NCBI GenBank assembly: GCA_025055285.1
Contig: JANWXM010000019.1
Span: forward strand, 1-64,000
Length of the DNA stretch: 64,000 nt
Direction: 5' to 3'
DNA from: Saprospiraceae bacterium
Lineage (GTDB): Bacteria > Bacteroidota > Bacteroidia > Chitinophagales > Saprospiraceae
Position 1 is the first letter of the stretch. Every line of letters begins with the position of its first letter. The position numbers were made by a program, and so were the translations under genes. The notes beneath the pieces were generated by a model. The model ran no database searches. It was not told the origin of the DNA and saw nothing but the letters and a program-made list of their open reading frames with translations. Below are positions 16,412 to 25,341 of this stretch, in pieces.

Positions 16412-17923
16412 TCACCTTGAAGCAGCTATGGTTTTCCAGGCTTCTGGTAAGAAATCTACTATATCGCCCGCAATGAGGCCCGGCTGGCTTCGATAGGCAG
16501 CAGCAATGTCGCCAGCTAAGCCATGCAAATAGACGCCCAAAAGGCTAGCTTCGAATGGAGTATACCCTTGAGCGAGCAAGCCAGTTAGGATGCCTGTCAG
16601 TACGTCGCCGCTGCCACCAGTAGCCATACCAGGGTTGCCGGTGCTATTGAACCAGCATGTGCCGTCAGGTGTGCAAACACAGGTATAAGCACCCTTTAAG
16701 ATAAGGTAGACGCCCAGTTCTTGGGCTTTAGCGCGCTGTAGAGCATTGCGCTCAAAGCTGTTGGGCGTTGGCCCGAAGAGCCGCTCGAATTCTTTGGGAT
16801 GAGGAGTCAGAATAGAAGCTGGGGGCAAGTACCGGAGCCATTCCTTGCGCCGTGCCAGGATATTGATTGCGTCGGCATCAAGCACTAAGGGCACACTGGC
16901 TTTTTGCAATAAACGCTTGAGAGCCTGTGCCGTGGAGGCCGCTTGGCCTATGCCGCAGCCAATTCCAATAGCCGAGTATGGCCCTAATTCAGGTAAGGCA
17001 GTCCAGTGGTCGCTATCTATGCCGACATCGCATAGAGCTTCAGGAGCGCCCAGTTGCAAAATCTCATAACCACTAGCAGGTACATGTACTGTCAGCAGCC
17101 CTACTCCTGATCGCAAGCAGGCCCGCGCGGCCAACAGCGCAGCTCCCATGCTGCCCCGCCGACCACAAATCAATAGGGCATGCCCGTAGGTACCTTTGTG
17201 CGAGAACCGTGCCCGCGGCTTTACTAGGCTAGCTACATCCTTGGCGGTTAAGTAATAGTCCGCCGTCTCTTGTCCATTCCAAAAGTCGGGATGCAAGCCG
17301 ATGCTACCGAATGCCCACTCTCCTACCCTATCGCCATTTTCCGGAAAAAAGAACGCTTTGCGAGGAGTTTCAAAGCAAAAAGTCTTGTCGGCATGAACAC
17401 ATGGCCCGGTAGTTGGTTTGTCAGCAAATAGCCCACTGGGCAAGTCAATGGCCACCACTTCATTGGGCAAGCAATTGATTCGCTCTACTATAGCAGCCCA
17501 GCAGCCCTCCAGGGGGCGTGCCAGCCCGGTACCGAAGAGGGCATCTATTATTACTGCAGTTGTATTGATGGCGGGCAGGTCAGCGGATGAGTTAATCCAT
17601 CGCGTCGTCAGCGCACCGTGGTTGGGTAGTCGCCGGACTTGCTCTGAAAAGTCGGCACTATGGCGACCTAAAAAGTCGCATACTGTTAGTTCCACCTCAT
17701 AACCCCGCTGATGTAGCATACGCGCTGCAGCCACGCCGTCTCCGCCATTGTTTCCTGTACCCGCAAGGATGTGTATCGGGCGCCCTAAGTCAGGGTATTG
17801 GCCGACAAACCACTCGACAAATACGCTAGCCGCGCGCTCCATTAAGGCTATGGAGGCGATGGGTTCGTGCTCAATGGTATAAGCATCCCAAGCGCGCATT
17901 TGATCGGTCGTTGGTACTCGCAT
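16412..17923 (-). CDS. nnr: Bifunctional NAD(P)HX epimerase / ADP-dependent dehydratase
   Basis: 503 residues from the ATG at 17923, chosen because the family starts with xxMRxWDxxTI (here TDQMRAWDAYTI). The N-terminal YjeF_N epimerase domain has AGTGNNGGDGVAAARML (about 55-71) and DALFGTGL. The C-terminal ribokinase-like dehydratase has LTPHPKEFERLFG and TGGSGDVLTGILTGLLAQG (about 430-450). It repairs hydrated NADH/NADPH. It is 41 bases from the AddB-like gene and probably precedes it in one transcript. Confidence 0.93.
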   Translation of the reverse strand: MRVPTTDQMRAWDAYTIEHEPIASIALMERAASVFVEWFVGQYPDLGRPIHILAGTGNNGGDGVAAARMLHQRGYEVELTVCDFLGRHSADFSEQVRRLPNHGALTTRWINSSADLPAINTTAVIIDALFGTGLARPLEGCWAAIVERINCLPNEVVAIDLPSGLFADKPTTGPCVHADKTFCFETPRKAFFFPENGDRVGEWAFGSIGLHPDFWNGQETADYYLTAKDVASLVKPRARFSHKGTYGHALLICGRRGSMGAALLAARACLRSGVGLLTVHVPASGYEILQLGAPEALCDVGIDSDHWTALPELGPYSAIGIGCGIGQAASTAQALKRLLQKASVPLVLDADAINILARRKEWLRYLPPASILTPHPKEFERLFGPTPNSFERNALQRAKAQELGVYLILKGAYTCVCTPDGTCWFNSTGNPGMATGGSGDVLTGILTGLLAQGYTPFEASLLGVYLHGLAGDIAAAYRSQPGLIAGDIVDFLPEAWKTIAASR

Positions 17924-18051
17924 TCGCTGAAATACGGATTTTTTTGGTGCTATTATTATAGGAAAGGAAGAGTTAGGAGATAGAATGGTTAGAGAGAGGT
18001 AAAACACCGAAGGCTCGAAAAGGGAATGGGTTTCGAAAACGATTACCTAAG

Positions 18052-18059
18052 CAAAGATA
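18052..18059 (-). promoter_or_regulatory. Putative -7 element (TATCTTTG) for nnr
   Basis: Plus-strand CAAAGATA gives TATCTTTG on the minus strand, 129 bases before the nnr start. It lies back-to-back with the plus-strand element at 18093, indicating divergent promoters. Confidence 0.4.
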
Positions 18060-18092
18060 TGAAAATATACAGCAAGAGAAGTTGCTATATCG

Positions 18093-18100
18093 CACCTTTG
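18093..18100 (+). promoter_or_regulatory. Putative -7 element (CACCTTTG) for the CoA-transferase gene
   Basis: CACCTTTG differs from TAnnTTTG at one position and is only 6 bases before the likely start ATG at 18107. A TTG lies ~10 bases upstream. A transcript from here would be leaderless or nearly so. Confidence 0.35.
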
Positions 18101-18106
18101 TGCTAT

Positions 18107-19189
18107 ATGAAAGATACACTTTTTTCCGAATTGAAAGTAGTGGAATTTGCTTCCGTATTGGCTGGACCAGCTGTGGGAATGTTCTTCGCCGAGTTAGGTG
18201 CTAAAGTAATCAAAATTGAAAATAAAACTACGAAAGGTGATATCACGCGAGGTTGGAAATTGCCCAATGAAGACCCAGCATCTGCTATTTCGGCGTACTT
18301 CTGCAGTGTGAATTGGGGCAAGCAACACATTTTTCTCGACCTGCGCGAACCTACAGACAAGGCATTGGCACTGCAATATACGGATACTGCAGACATCGTT
18401 ATCACTAACTTTAAACCTTCATCGGCTCGGCGGCTGGGCTTAGATGCGGATACGCTGCGCGCGCGGAACTCGAAATTAATTTATGCCCATATTTCAGGCT
18501 GGGCCAACTCAGAAGACGAACGTCCGGCCTTTGACGTAGTGTTGCAAGCAGAAACAGGTTTCTTATCCATGACGGGTGAGCCCAGTCGTTCTCCAGTCAA
18601 AATGCCGGTAGCATTGATAGACCTGCTGGCTGCTCATCAACTGAAGGAAGCTATCCTGGCGGCTTTGTGGCGACGCGAACGAACAGGCCGAGGCTGCGAA
18701 GTATCTGTTTCTCTATGGGAAAGCGCCATAGCCTCGTTGGCCAATCAGGCGACAAACTGGCTTATGGTAAAACATTTACCTCAACGCATGGGCATGCAAC
18801 ACCCTAACATAGCACCCTACGGCGACTTGTATACTTGTGCTGATGGGCAACAGTTGCTTCTTGCTGTGGGTACGGAACAACAATTTGAAAACTTATGCCG
18901 CTGTTTGTCTGTTCCACAGCTGTTGAAAAATCCCATTTTTCAGACCAACGCTGCGCGGGTTAAGCATCGACACGTACTCAATGAACTTCTGCAGGCTATT
19001 TTTTCTCAAAGAAACCTATGCGATTGGCTTGACGTGTTACATGCTCATAATGTTCCCTGCGCTCAAATTCGCAACTTGGCTGCTGTGTTTGAATCGCCCG
19101 AAGCAAAGGCTTTACTTCTAGAAGAGACTTTGCCGGACGGTACGCTTACCCAACGCGTAAGCACGGCAGTATTCCGCCTTAGGGAATAA
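18107..19189 (+). CDS. CaiB/BaiF family CoA-transferase (family III)
   Basis: 360 residues from the ATG at 18107; upstream in-frame starts would add 27 non-conserved residues. The N-terminus has VVEFASVLAGPAVGMFFAELGAKVIKIE, typical of the family. The catalytic Asp is in AFDVVLQAETGFLSMTG, and VSLWESAIASLANQ follows. The enzyme moves CoA between carboxylic acids; substrates cannot be inferred. It is slightly short of the 400-430 residues of formyl-CoA transferase but normal for alpha-methylacyl-CoA-racemase-like members. It is divergent from nnr. Confidence 0.87.
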   Translation: MKDTLFSELKVVEFASVLAGPAVGMFFAELGAKVIKIENKTTKGDITRGWKLPNEDPASAISAYFCSVNWGKQHIFLDLREPTDKALALQYTDTADIVITNFKPSSARRLGLDADTLRARNSKLIYAHISGWANSEDERPAFDVVLQAETGFLSMTGEPSRSPVKMPVALIDLLAAHQLKEAILAALWRRERTGRGCEVSVSLWESAIASLANQATNWLMVKHLPQRMGMQHPNIAPYGDLYTCADGQQLLLAVGTEQQFENLCRCLSVPQLLKNPIFQTNAARVKHRHVLNELLQAIFSQRNLCDWLDVLHAHNVPCAQIRNLAAVFESPEAKALLLEETLPDGTLTQRVSTAVFRLRE

Positions 19190-19430
19190 CTATTTGTATA
19201 AAAACATTATACGCCTCTCAACTTTGCAAGGTAAGATTTGGACAAATTCCAGGGCAGTAGCCTCTCCCATGCGCGCATACAAAGCGGCATTTACCCGACC
19301 TCAAGTGCAAGGCTCTCGACGTTCTGGGCAATAGAGCTATTTGTTCTGTCGTTCGCATAAGGTAGACTCCTAAAAAGTTTGCAGTTGTTCCTTGTCTCCT
19401 CTTTTTTCACCGATTAAACAATGACTTCGC

Positions 19431-20672
19431 ATGGGTTTTAGCAGAAAAAATTTAGCAGTGTTCCTTGTAGCCTTAATGGTAGCATGCAGTACCATTTTTG
19501 GCCAACAATCGAACAAGAGCAAGTCTAAGGACCGATATCGGGAAAAAGAGCAGCCATCACGGGCGACGGTGGAACAACAGCTAGAACAGTGGGTGCCACT
19601 ACGCCAGCTAGCTGAAGAAGAATTGCCACGTGTGCTTCAGGTTCTTTCAGAAATTAGTGCAAAGAGGTTTAAAACGCCTTCAGTAGCATGCTGGTATCAG
19701 ACTTGTGCGCTTTTGGCAGCCTACGAGACAATGGCTCGTTATTCGACGCGTACTTCCTCGCTTCGAGGGGTAATTGAAGGCATGCCATCGATTCTTTCCT
19801 TCGTTTCTGCGGATTCAGTCTTCTATCCCTTTACTGCTCTGTGGGCAATGTTGGAGACGGGAAAGGTTTTTCGAGAGGCAGAGGGTTGGTTGTCAGAAAA
19901 TCAAGCTAGACTGGAAAGTGTCTTTCTAGAGCGAGGGTTGCCAAATTATTACTTGTCTACTTCTAAAAAAGCAGCTCAAGATATTGCTTATGCGTTAATT
20001 CGCTTTGCTCAAGTGAATCAAAACCAGCGATTGCTTGTGTTGCAGTCCAGTGACCCTTTAGGCTGGGCTAACCCTACGCCAGAAGACTTAAGGGAGGGTA
20101 GTCGCTATCGAGTATTCGTGCGGGAAATCTTCGAACGCGGCGGAACGAATATTTCAGAGGAACATCGCCGACAGGTGGCTGCATGGTGGAGAACAGAGCC
20201 GATGTCGGCTCGATGGCTAACCATTGCTGCAACAGTGTGCGCCCAGCAGCGCTTGCCCTTTGCTACCATGCTGCGCATCCTAACGGCGACAAGTATCGCT
20301 ATGGCCGATGCTTACACCTGGTGCGTAAATGAGAGCCGTCAATACGTGCGCAGTGCTCCACGGGTAGCCGTGAATCAATTATTTGATCCCAACTGGCAGC
20401 CGATAAATTTAACCGTTCCTGATGAACTCTGTTCTCGTGAGTGCGGATTGATACCTGCTGCTGCCGCCTCTGTGCTCTCTCAAATGGTAGGAGAAAGAAT
20501 AGCTTTTCTTGTAGACGAGCGCTCTTATGCGTCATTTCGCGAGGCAGCGCGCGAGGCAGGCATGGCGCATTTCTATGCAGGTCGTCACCTGCGCGACATT
20601 GTAGAAGCAGGGCTAGTAAGTGGCGAGCAGATAGGTATTCTGGTCGTACAGCGTTGGCCAAAAGAGCCTTAA
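19431..20672 (+). CDS. Secreted, degenerate vanadium haloperoxidase/PAP2-like protein
   Basis: 413 residues with an N-terminal signal sequence; the LMVACST stretch could also be a lipobox. Alpha-helical throughout. The C-terminal third aligns, from memory, with Bacteroidota vanadium-dependent haloperoxidases: DPNWQPI, then a region where P-S-G-H-S should be, then SFREAAREAGMAHFYAGRHLRDIVEAGLVSGEQIG, matching their SFxxAAEEAxxSRxYGGIHYRxDxExGL. The Lys and Arg-Pro of the first motif and the PSGH are replaced (SRQY..APR and RECGL), while the last His is kept. It is unlikely to bind vanadate or phosphate. Function unknown. Confidence 0.6.
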   Translation: MGFSRKNLAVFLVALMVACSTIFGQQSNKSKSKDRYREKEQPSRATVEQQLEQWVPLRQLAEEELPRVLQVLSEISAKRFKTPSVACWYQTCALLAAYETMARYSTRTSSLRGVIEGMPSILSFVSADSVFYPFTALWAMLETGKVFREAEGWLSENQARLESVFLERGLPNYYLSTSKKAAQDIAYALIRFAQVNQNQRLLVLQSSDPLGWANPTPEDLREGSRYRVFVREIFERGGTNISEEHRRQVAAWWRTEPMSARWLTIAATVCAQQRLPFATMLRILTATSIAMADAYTWCVNESRQYVRSAPRVAVNQLFDPNWQPINLTVPDELCSRECGLIPAAAASVLSQMVGERIAFLVDERSYASFREAAREAGMAHFYAGRHLRDIVEAGLVSGEQIGILVVQRWPKEP

Positions 20673-20732
20673 GAAGTTGCAGGTAATAAAAGGTTAGGGC
20701 GAGGCGAAAAAGAGGCGTTCCTCTTGTTGCAC

Positions 20733-21872
20733 ATGGATATGGCCGGGCTATATATTCACATACCTTTTTGTAAGCAAGCCTGTTTTTACTGCAACTTCCA
20801 CTTTTCTACAGTACTTCGCTTAAAGTCGGACTTGCTAAAAGCTATTTTAACTGAGTTGGAGCTGCGGCGAAATTATCTAGGTGGCTTACCGCTGTCTTCG
20901 GTCTATTTGGGCGGCGGAACACCTTCTTTGTTGGAAGCAGCTGAATTAGTGGCCTTGTTCAAGCGTATCGAAGCCCTGTTTCCCGTGCAACCCAACGCAG
21001 AAATCACGTTAGAAGCAAATCCTGACGACCTAACGAAAGAGAAATTATACGAACTACGCCAATATACACCTATTAATCGCCTGAGCATTGGTGTTCAATC
21101 GTTTTTTGACGCAGATTTGCAATGGATGAATCGAGTACATAACGCACAGCAAGCTTTGAACTGCATTTCAAACGCTCAGGCACTAGGTTTTAGCAACCTG
21201 ACAATCGACCTGATCTACGGCTTGCCTGAATCGCCAGATACGCATTGGGAAGAGAACTTGCGCTTAGCTTTTTCCCTTGAAGTACCTCACTTGTCCTGTT
21301 ATTGCCTAACGATAGAGGAAGGGACCGCTCTTGCTCATTTTGTACGAAGTGGCAAGAGTAAACCGGTAGACGAAGAGCGAGCAGCCAGGCAGTTTGAATA
21401 CCTCATGGATGAGGCGGAGCGTCACGGATATGAGCATTATGAAATTTCCAATTTCGCTCGACCTTCTTGTTACGCTCGCCATAACAGCAGTTATTGGCTT
21501 GGAGAGCCCTATTTGGGCGTTGGACCCTCAGCACATTCGTTTGATGGCGTCAGCCGGCAATGGAACATCGCTAACAACGCGCTATACATAAAAGCCATAG
21601 AAGAAAATCGCATTCCTGCTGAGCGCGAAGTGCTTTCTCTCGCCCAACGTTACAACGAATATGTGATGACGCATCTGCGCACGATGTGGGGGTGTTGTTC
21701 TTCTCACATAGCCAAGCATTTTGGAAGTGTGTATCTCGAATACTTTGAAAAGCAGGTTCAACCGTTTATTGCTCTCGGACAAGTGCACGTACATCATGAC
21801 ACCTATTCTCTAACCCGAGCAGGAAAGCTGTTGGCCGATCGTATTGCTTCAGCATTGTTCTGGGTGGAGTAG
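20733..21872 (+). CDS. hemW: HemW-like radical SAM protein
   Basis: 379 residues from the ATG at 20733; an ATG two codons later is equally plausible. The radical-SAM cluster motif CKQACFYC (CX3CX2C) follows GLYIHIPF at the N-terminus. Also seen are YLGGGTPSLL, LEANPDDLT, SIGVQSF and a C-terminal HemN_C-type domain with GVGPSAHSF. HemW binds haem and supports its transfer; it is often mislabelled as oxygen-independent coproporphyrinogen oxidase. Length fits HemW (about 380) and not HemN (about 455). Confidence 0.9.
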   Translation: MDMAGLYIHIPFCKQACFYCNFHFSTVLRLKSDLLKAILTELELRRNYLGGLPLSSVYLGGGTPSLLEAAELVALFKRIEALFPVQPNAEITLEANPDDLTKEKLYELRQYTPINRLSIGVQSFFDADLQWMNRVHNAQQALNCISNAQALGFSNLTIDLIYGLPESPDTHWEENLRLAFSLEVPHLSCYCLTIEEGTALAHFVRSGKSKPVDEERAARQFEYLMDEAERHGYEHYEISNFARPSCYARHNSSYWLGEPYLGVGPSAHSFDGVSRQWNIANNALYIKAIEENRIPAEREVLSLAQRYNEYVMTHLRTMWGCCSSHIAKHFGSVYLEYFEKQVQPFIALGQVHVHHDTYSLTRAGKLLADRIASALFWVE

Positions 21873-21936
21873 TAACTTACAAAAAATTGTCACATACTTT
21901 TAGCCCAACAAGAGTAGGACTCTTCGAAATTAAGTT

Positions 21937-21944
21937 TACTTTTG
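21937..21944 (+). promoter_or_regulatory. Putative -7 element (TACTTTTG) for mscL
   Basis: TACTTTTG matches TAnnTTTG and is 36 bases before the ATG at 21981. It lies in the 108-base gap after hemW. Confidence 0.45.
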
Positions 21945-21980
21945 CCTCAAGGATTTTCAAACATCAAAAGCGAAAGACTT

Positions 21981-22265
21981 ATGTTGCAAGAACTTAAAGC
22001 ATTTCTATTTCGTGGCGATGTCCTCGCGTTAGCAGTAGCCATTATCATCGGTGCTGCCTTCGGAAGAGTAATTGCCTCTTTTGTAGACGACATTCTATCT
22101 CCCATTATAGGGATGATTACGGGTAACCCTGACTTTTCAGCACTTGCCATTGGGACTGTAATGATTGGCAAGTTTATTAATGCGGTTATCAATTTTATAC
22201 TTGTAGGCACAGCACTGTTTTTCATTATTAGGGCTGCTGGCAAAAGCCCAAAAGACATTGGTTGA
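21981..22265 (+). CDS. mscL: Short large-conductance mechanosensitive channel (MscL)
   Basis: 94 residues from the ATG at 21981. The N-terminal amphipathic start MLQELKAFLFRGDVLALAV and TM1 with IIIGAAFGRVIASFVDDILSP match MscL, and TM2 is NAVINFILVGTALFFII. E. coli MscL has 136 residues; here the periplasmic loop is reduced to ~14 residues (GNPDFSALAIGTVM) and the C-terminal cytoplasmic helical bundle is absent. MscL opens on membrane tension to release solutes in osmotic downshock. The 3' end is 3 bases from the convergent rmuC end, with no terminator between. Confidence 0.87.
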   Translation: MLQELKAFLFRGDVLALAVAIIIGAAFGRVIASFVDDILSPIIGMITGNPDFSALAIGTVMIGKFINAVINFILVGTALFFIIRAAGKSPKDIG

Positions 22266-22268
22266 ATG

Positions 22269-23576
22269 TCAGAGAGAGCCCTCAGTTTCCGCTGCAGCAT
22301 CTTCTAGCAAGTCAGGCGGCAATTGCCGCGTAGCTCTAGCGCCTATTTCGCGAATGCGCTCAGCGCGGCCGATAAGGGTATCGCCGCGGCGAGCACCACT
22401 AGTGAGTTTTCGCATAGCCTCGTGATAAGCCTCCTGTGCACTATCTAAACGATGGCCGATGTTGCGGAGGTCTTCGACAAAAGCTACGAGTTTATCGTAC
22501 AGTAAACCACTCTGTCGCGCAATTTCTAAGGCAGAGCGGTTTTGCTTTTCTTGTCGCCAGATATACGCCACGATGCGTAAAATGACTGCTAAGGTGCTGT
22601 TCGTCACGAGAACAACGTTTCGCTCCAAACCTTCGCGGAGCAATTCAGGATAGACCTGCATGGCGAGCGAAACAGCACCATCAAGAGGTACGTAGAGCAG
22701 CACGAAATCGGGAGTTTGAAGTTGCGGAATGGACTGGTAGTTTTTACTACTCAACTGGTGAATGTGATTGCGCAAGCTTTCGACATGTGCGCGAAGATGG
22801 CGTTCGCGAGCAACAGGGTCTTCCTCATTAAAATAGCGCTCAAAAGCGACGAGCGAAACTTTAGCGTCTATAATTAAATGCCGCTGCTGAGGCAGTCGAA
22901 TGATATAATCCGGGCGTTTTGTTTGACCTTCATCGTCCGAGAAAACTTGCTGGGCAAAGAAGTGCTCGCCGGCTTGAAGGCCCGCATTTTCGAGGAGGAC
23001 TTCAAGTTGATATTCGCCCCAATCGCCTTGTATCTTACTCTGTCCTTTCAAAGCTGCAGTTAAGTTGCGGGCATCTTGGCTAAGCTGCTGATTAAGCGAA
23101 ACAAGTTGCTCGATTTCCTGACGCAGCCTGACCTTATCGCGAGTTTCTTCGGTGAATTTACGTTCTATACTTTCCTCAAACTCTCGAATTTTTTCGCGCA
23201 GCGGCGCAAGGGTTTGACGCAGTTGGTCTGCGTTTTGCTCAGTAAAGCGGCGCGATTTTTCCTCAAAAAGGCGATCCGCCAATCGTTCAAACTCGAGGCG
23301 TATGCGGCTGGTCATCTGTTCTAACTTGGTTTCCTGCTCCCGCAGCTGCTCCTGCTGGTGAAGCAAGGTGCGTTCTTGGGCGGCCAATTTTGCCGTAGCC
23401 TCGCGTAATTCGCGCTCTTTGTCTTCGAGGGCCTTTTGCAGACTCTCATTTTGCGCCTGTAGGTTGTGGTATACTTCCCAGGAAACACTCCTGTGATTGG
23501 GCAACTGCCTAACGAAGAGAATGAAGAAAGCAACTATTGCGAGGGCAATCAGTAAAAGAAAAATCGAATCGTCCAT
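22269..23576 (-). CDS. rmuC: DNA recombination protein RmuC
   Basis: 435 residues from the ATG at 23576, where an N-terminal membrane anchor begins (SIFLLLIALAIVAFFILFV). A long coiled coil follows (about 40-180, rich in E/Q/R). The RmuC nuclease-like domain has GDWGEYQLEVLLENAGL, RPDYIIRLPQQRHLIIDAKVSL (Asp..DAK, PD-(D/E)XK type) and YVPLDGAVSLAM. RmuC limits recombination at inverted repeats in E. coli. A TACCTTTG promoter lies 40 bases upstream. Confidence 0.93.
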   Translation of the reverse strand: MDDSIFLLLIALAIVAFFILFVRQLPNHRSVSWEVYHNLQAQNESLQKALEDKERELREATAKLAAQERTLLHQQEQLREQETKLEQMTSRIRLEFERLADRLFEEKSRRFTEQNADQLRQTLAPLREKIREFEESIERKFTEETRDKVRLRQEIEQLVSLNQQLSQDARNLTAALKGQSKIQGDWGEYQLEVLLENAGLQAGEHFFAQQVFSDDEGQTKRPDYIIRLPQQRHLIIDAKVSLVAFERYFNEEDPVARERHLRAHVESLRNHIHQLSSKNYQSIPQLQTPDFVLLYVPLDGAVSLAMQVYPELLREGLERNVVLVTNSTLAVILRIVAYIWRQEKQNRSALEIARQSGLLYDKLVAFVEDLRNIGHRLDSAQEAYHEAMRKLTSGARRGDTLIGRAERIREIGARATRQLPPDLLEDAAAETEGSL

Positions 23577-23615
23577 TTCTATAACGTAGAGTTTTTCTAT
23601 CACTCAACACCACGG

Positions 23616-23623
23616 CAAAGGTA
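23616..23623 (-). promoter_or_regulatory. Putative -7 element (TACCTTTG) for rmuC
   Basis: Plus-strand CAAAGGTA reads TACCTTTG on the minus strand, 40 bases before the rmuC ATG at 23576. Confidence 0.5.
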
Positions 23624-23728
23624 AAATTTATGAGACATATTGTTTTTTAATTTGATTTTAAAATAAAACAATATGTTTACCTGGAAGACTTTCGTGAACG
23701 GAAATAAAGCGCCGGGCGTCTCGTTTTT

Positions 23729-23736
23729 TACCTTTG
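23729..23736 (+). promoter_or_regulatory. Putative -7 element (TACCTTTG) for the SPOR-like membrane protein gene
   Basis: TACCTTTG 25 bases before the ATG at 23761. Its position rules out the in-frame TTG at 23734 as start, since that codon lies inside the promoter element. Confidence 0.5.
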
Positions 23737-23760
23737 TGTTCTTTCCCTCAGTACAGATGT

Positions 23761-25254
23761 ATGCTCACTGAAAACGACATAAAAAAGTTCTTTCCCATCT
23801 TCCTGCGCTCTTTTTACTTACATCGCTACGACCATATTCCAGGCACAGAGGAAGTGCTATTAGACAATGTCTCTGAAGATGGTCTAGTGGCTGATGGGCT
23901 GTTTTCTTTTGCCACTTCTGAAGGAGGTACATTTGTATGCGCTTTCGAGGCTACTTCTGCCAATAAGGCCGAGGAGGTAAAGTATCGATTAAACACTATT
24001 TATTTTTTCTGGGATTGTCTTGCTTTCAGTGGCCTTACGGCTGCAGTAGCTTATGCTATAGCATATTCCACGCGTTTCGCATGGTTGTTTCATCTAGGTT
24101 GGGAGGGCAATTTAGGGTATTTACTGGGCTTTGGACTTATCGGCTTTTTGGGCTGGTATTTTCTCATGCGCGGTTGGAAAAAATATCGCTATATCTATGC
24201 GATCGAGCAATTTAAGCAGTACCAGGCTGACGAGCAGTGGATTGCATTGGGTGAAGACGTGTTTCCCTCTCCGGCAGATCCATACTTGCAAGAATTGAGA
24301 AATCAGTGTATTTATCATGGCTTTGGTCTAGCTTTGGTTTCGCCGACCGGTCAAGTACGTCCTTTAGTAACACCCTCGCGTTTAGGAATTTATGGGAAGG
24401 ACCGGCGTATCGTGCACTGGATTACCCGCCGCGAATGGTATCAGGCCTTAACCCATGATATAAAGGTTTTGGCGAAACACCGGCCGAGGTTGCCTACGCC
24501 ATTTGCCCGCCTTTGGAATAAACTAACCCGTCCCATTCAATACTTAGTGCTTGGAAAAATTGGCCATACGGTACAGCAAACAGCAACAGATTCCCGACAA
24601 GCAATAGAGGCGGCTTGGGGGCGCTACATGAGTGCACAGGCAGTGCAGAAGTGGTTGTTCATATTTTCTCTGATTTTCATTGCCTTTTTTGCACATCGCG
24701 TATTTACCTATCATGAAGCATCTATAGAGGAACTAGTAGAACGAAGCAGCGGTTATCTTGAGAGTCAGTATAATTATCTGTATGAAGAAGAATATTCTTC
24801 TGGTTATCAGGGTCTTGCAAAACAATATCCCGGTGAACCACTAGACCAGTCTTCATCGCCCGTCTCTGTGGTTTCTCCTCGGCCCTCTCGAGATGCGAGA
24901 AACGAACAAATTCCGGAAATTGACTTATCTGGCTCTGGCATAGAGGGGGAACGAGAGTCTGCTCGGCAGTCGTGTGCTCCGTACGAAAATATACGCGGCT
25001 GGATTATCATAGACGAGTATTTTACGCGTCAGGACCTCGCCAATAAAAGGGCTGAAGAACTTAAAGGCTTGGGTATAGAAGTTACTGTAGTTCCTGAAGA
25101 ATGCCTAAGCCTAGGACGAGGCTACATAGTTATGCTAGGGAAAGCGAATATACGAAGGGAAAATGCGGAGAGTCAGAGGCGTATGTTCATGCGACAAATG
25201 GAGGACCAGGGCTTTGGAGGTCATAAGCTCACCTTGCTGGAGATAACGCGATAG
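23761..25254 (+). CDS. Conserved membrane protein with C-terminal SPOR-like domain
   Basis: 497 residues. The N-terminal ~75 residues form a soluble domain (VSEDGLVADGLFSFATSEGG then FVCAFEATSANKAEEVKY), followed by two membrane segments (about 85-105 and 118-142), a soluble region, a third membrane segment (about 295-318), an acidic Ser/Pro-rich linker and a ~75-residue C-terminal unit. The last unit (IIIDEYFTRQDLANKRAEELKGLGIEVTVV..RGYIVMLGKANIRRENAE) resembles a SPOR domain. I recall related proteins in other Bacteroidota but no named function. The EATS segment superficially resembles a nuclease strand but lacks the catalytic Lys. Confidence 0.6.
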   Translation: MLTENDIKKFFPIFLRSFYLHRYDHIPGTEEVLLDNVSEDGLVADGLFSFATSEGGTFVCAFEATSANKAEEVKYRLNTIYFFWDCLAFSGLTAAVAYAIAYSTRFAWLFHLGWEGNLGYLLGFGLIGFLGWYFLMRGWKKYRYIYAIEQFKQYQADEQWIALGEDVFPSPADPYLQELRNQCIYHGFGLALVSPTGQVRPLVTPSRLGIYGKDRRIVHWITRREWYQALTHDIKVLAKHRPRLPTPFARLWNKLTRPIQYLVLGKIGHTVQQTATDSRQAIEAAWGRYMSAQAVQKWLFIFSLIFIAFFAHRVFTYHEASIEELVERSSGYLESQYNYLYEEEYSSGYQGLAKQYPGEPLDQSSSPVSVVSPRPSRDARNEQIPEIDLSGSGIEGERESARQSCAPYENIRGWIIIDEYFTRQDLANKRAEELKGLGIEVTVVPEECLSLGRGYIVMLGKANIRRENAESQRRMFMRQMEDQGFGGHKLTLLEITR

Positions 25255-25341
25255 CTTAACGCGTACAGTTTTTCAAGGCGTTGGTGTTCACTTTTACCTG
25301 CTAGGCCAAGATATTAGGATTCAAACGAGACAGGTTGGACG

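Noticed and set aside
20733-21872. Coproporphyrinogen III oxidase (HemN)
   Set aside because: Length and motif layout fit HemW better than HemN.
23810-24000. N-terminal FEATS segment considered as a PD-(D/E)XK nuclease
   Set aside because: The Lys of E-x-K is absent and no second Asp/Glu strand with proper spacing is obvious.
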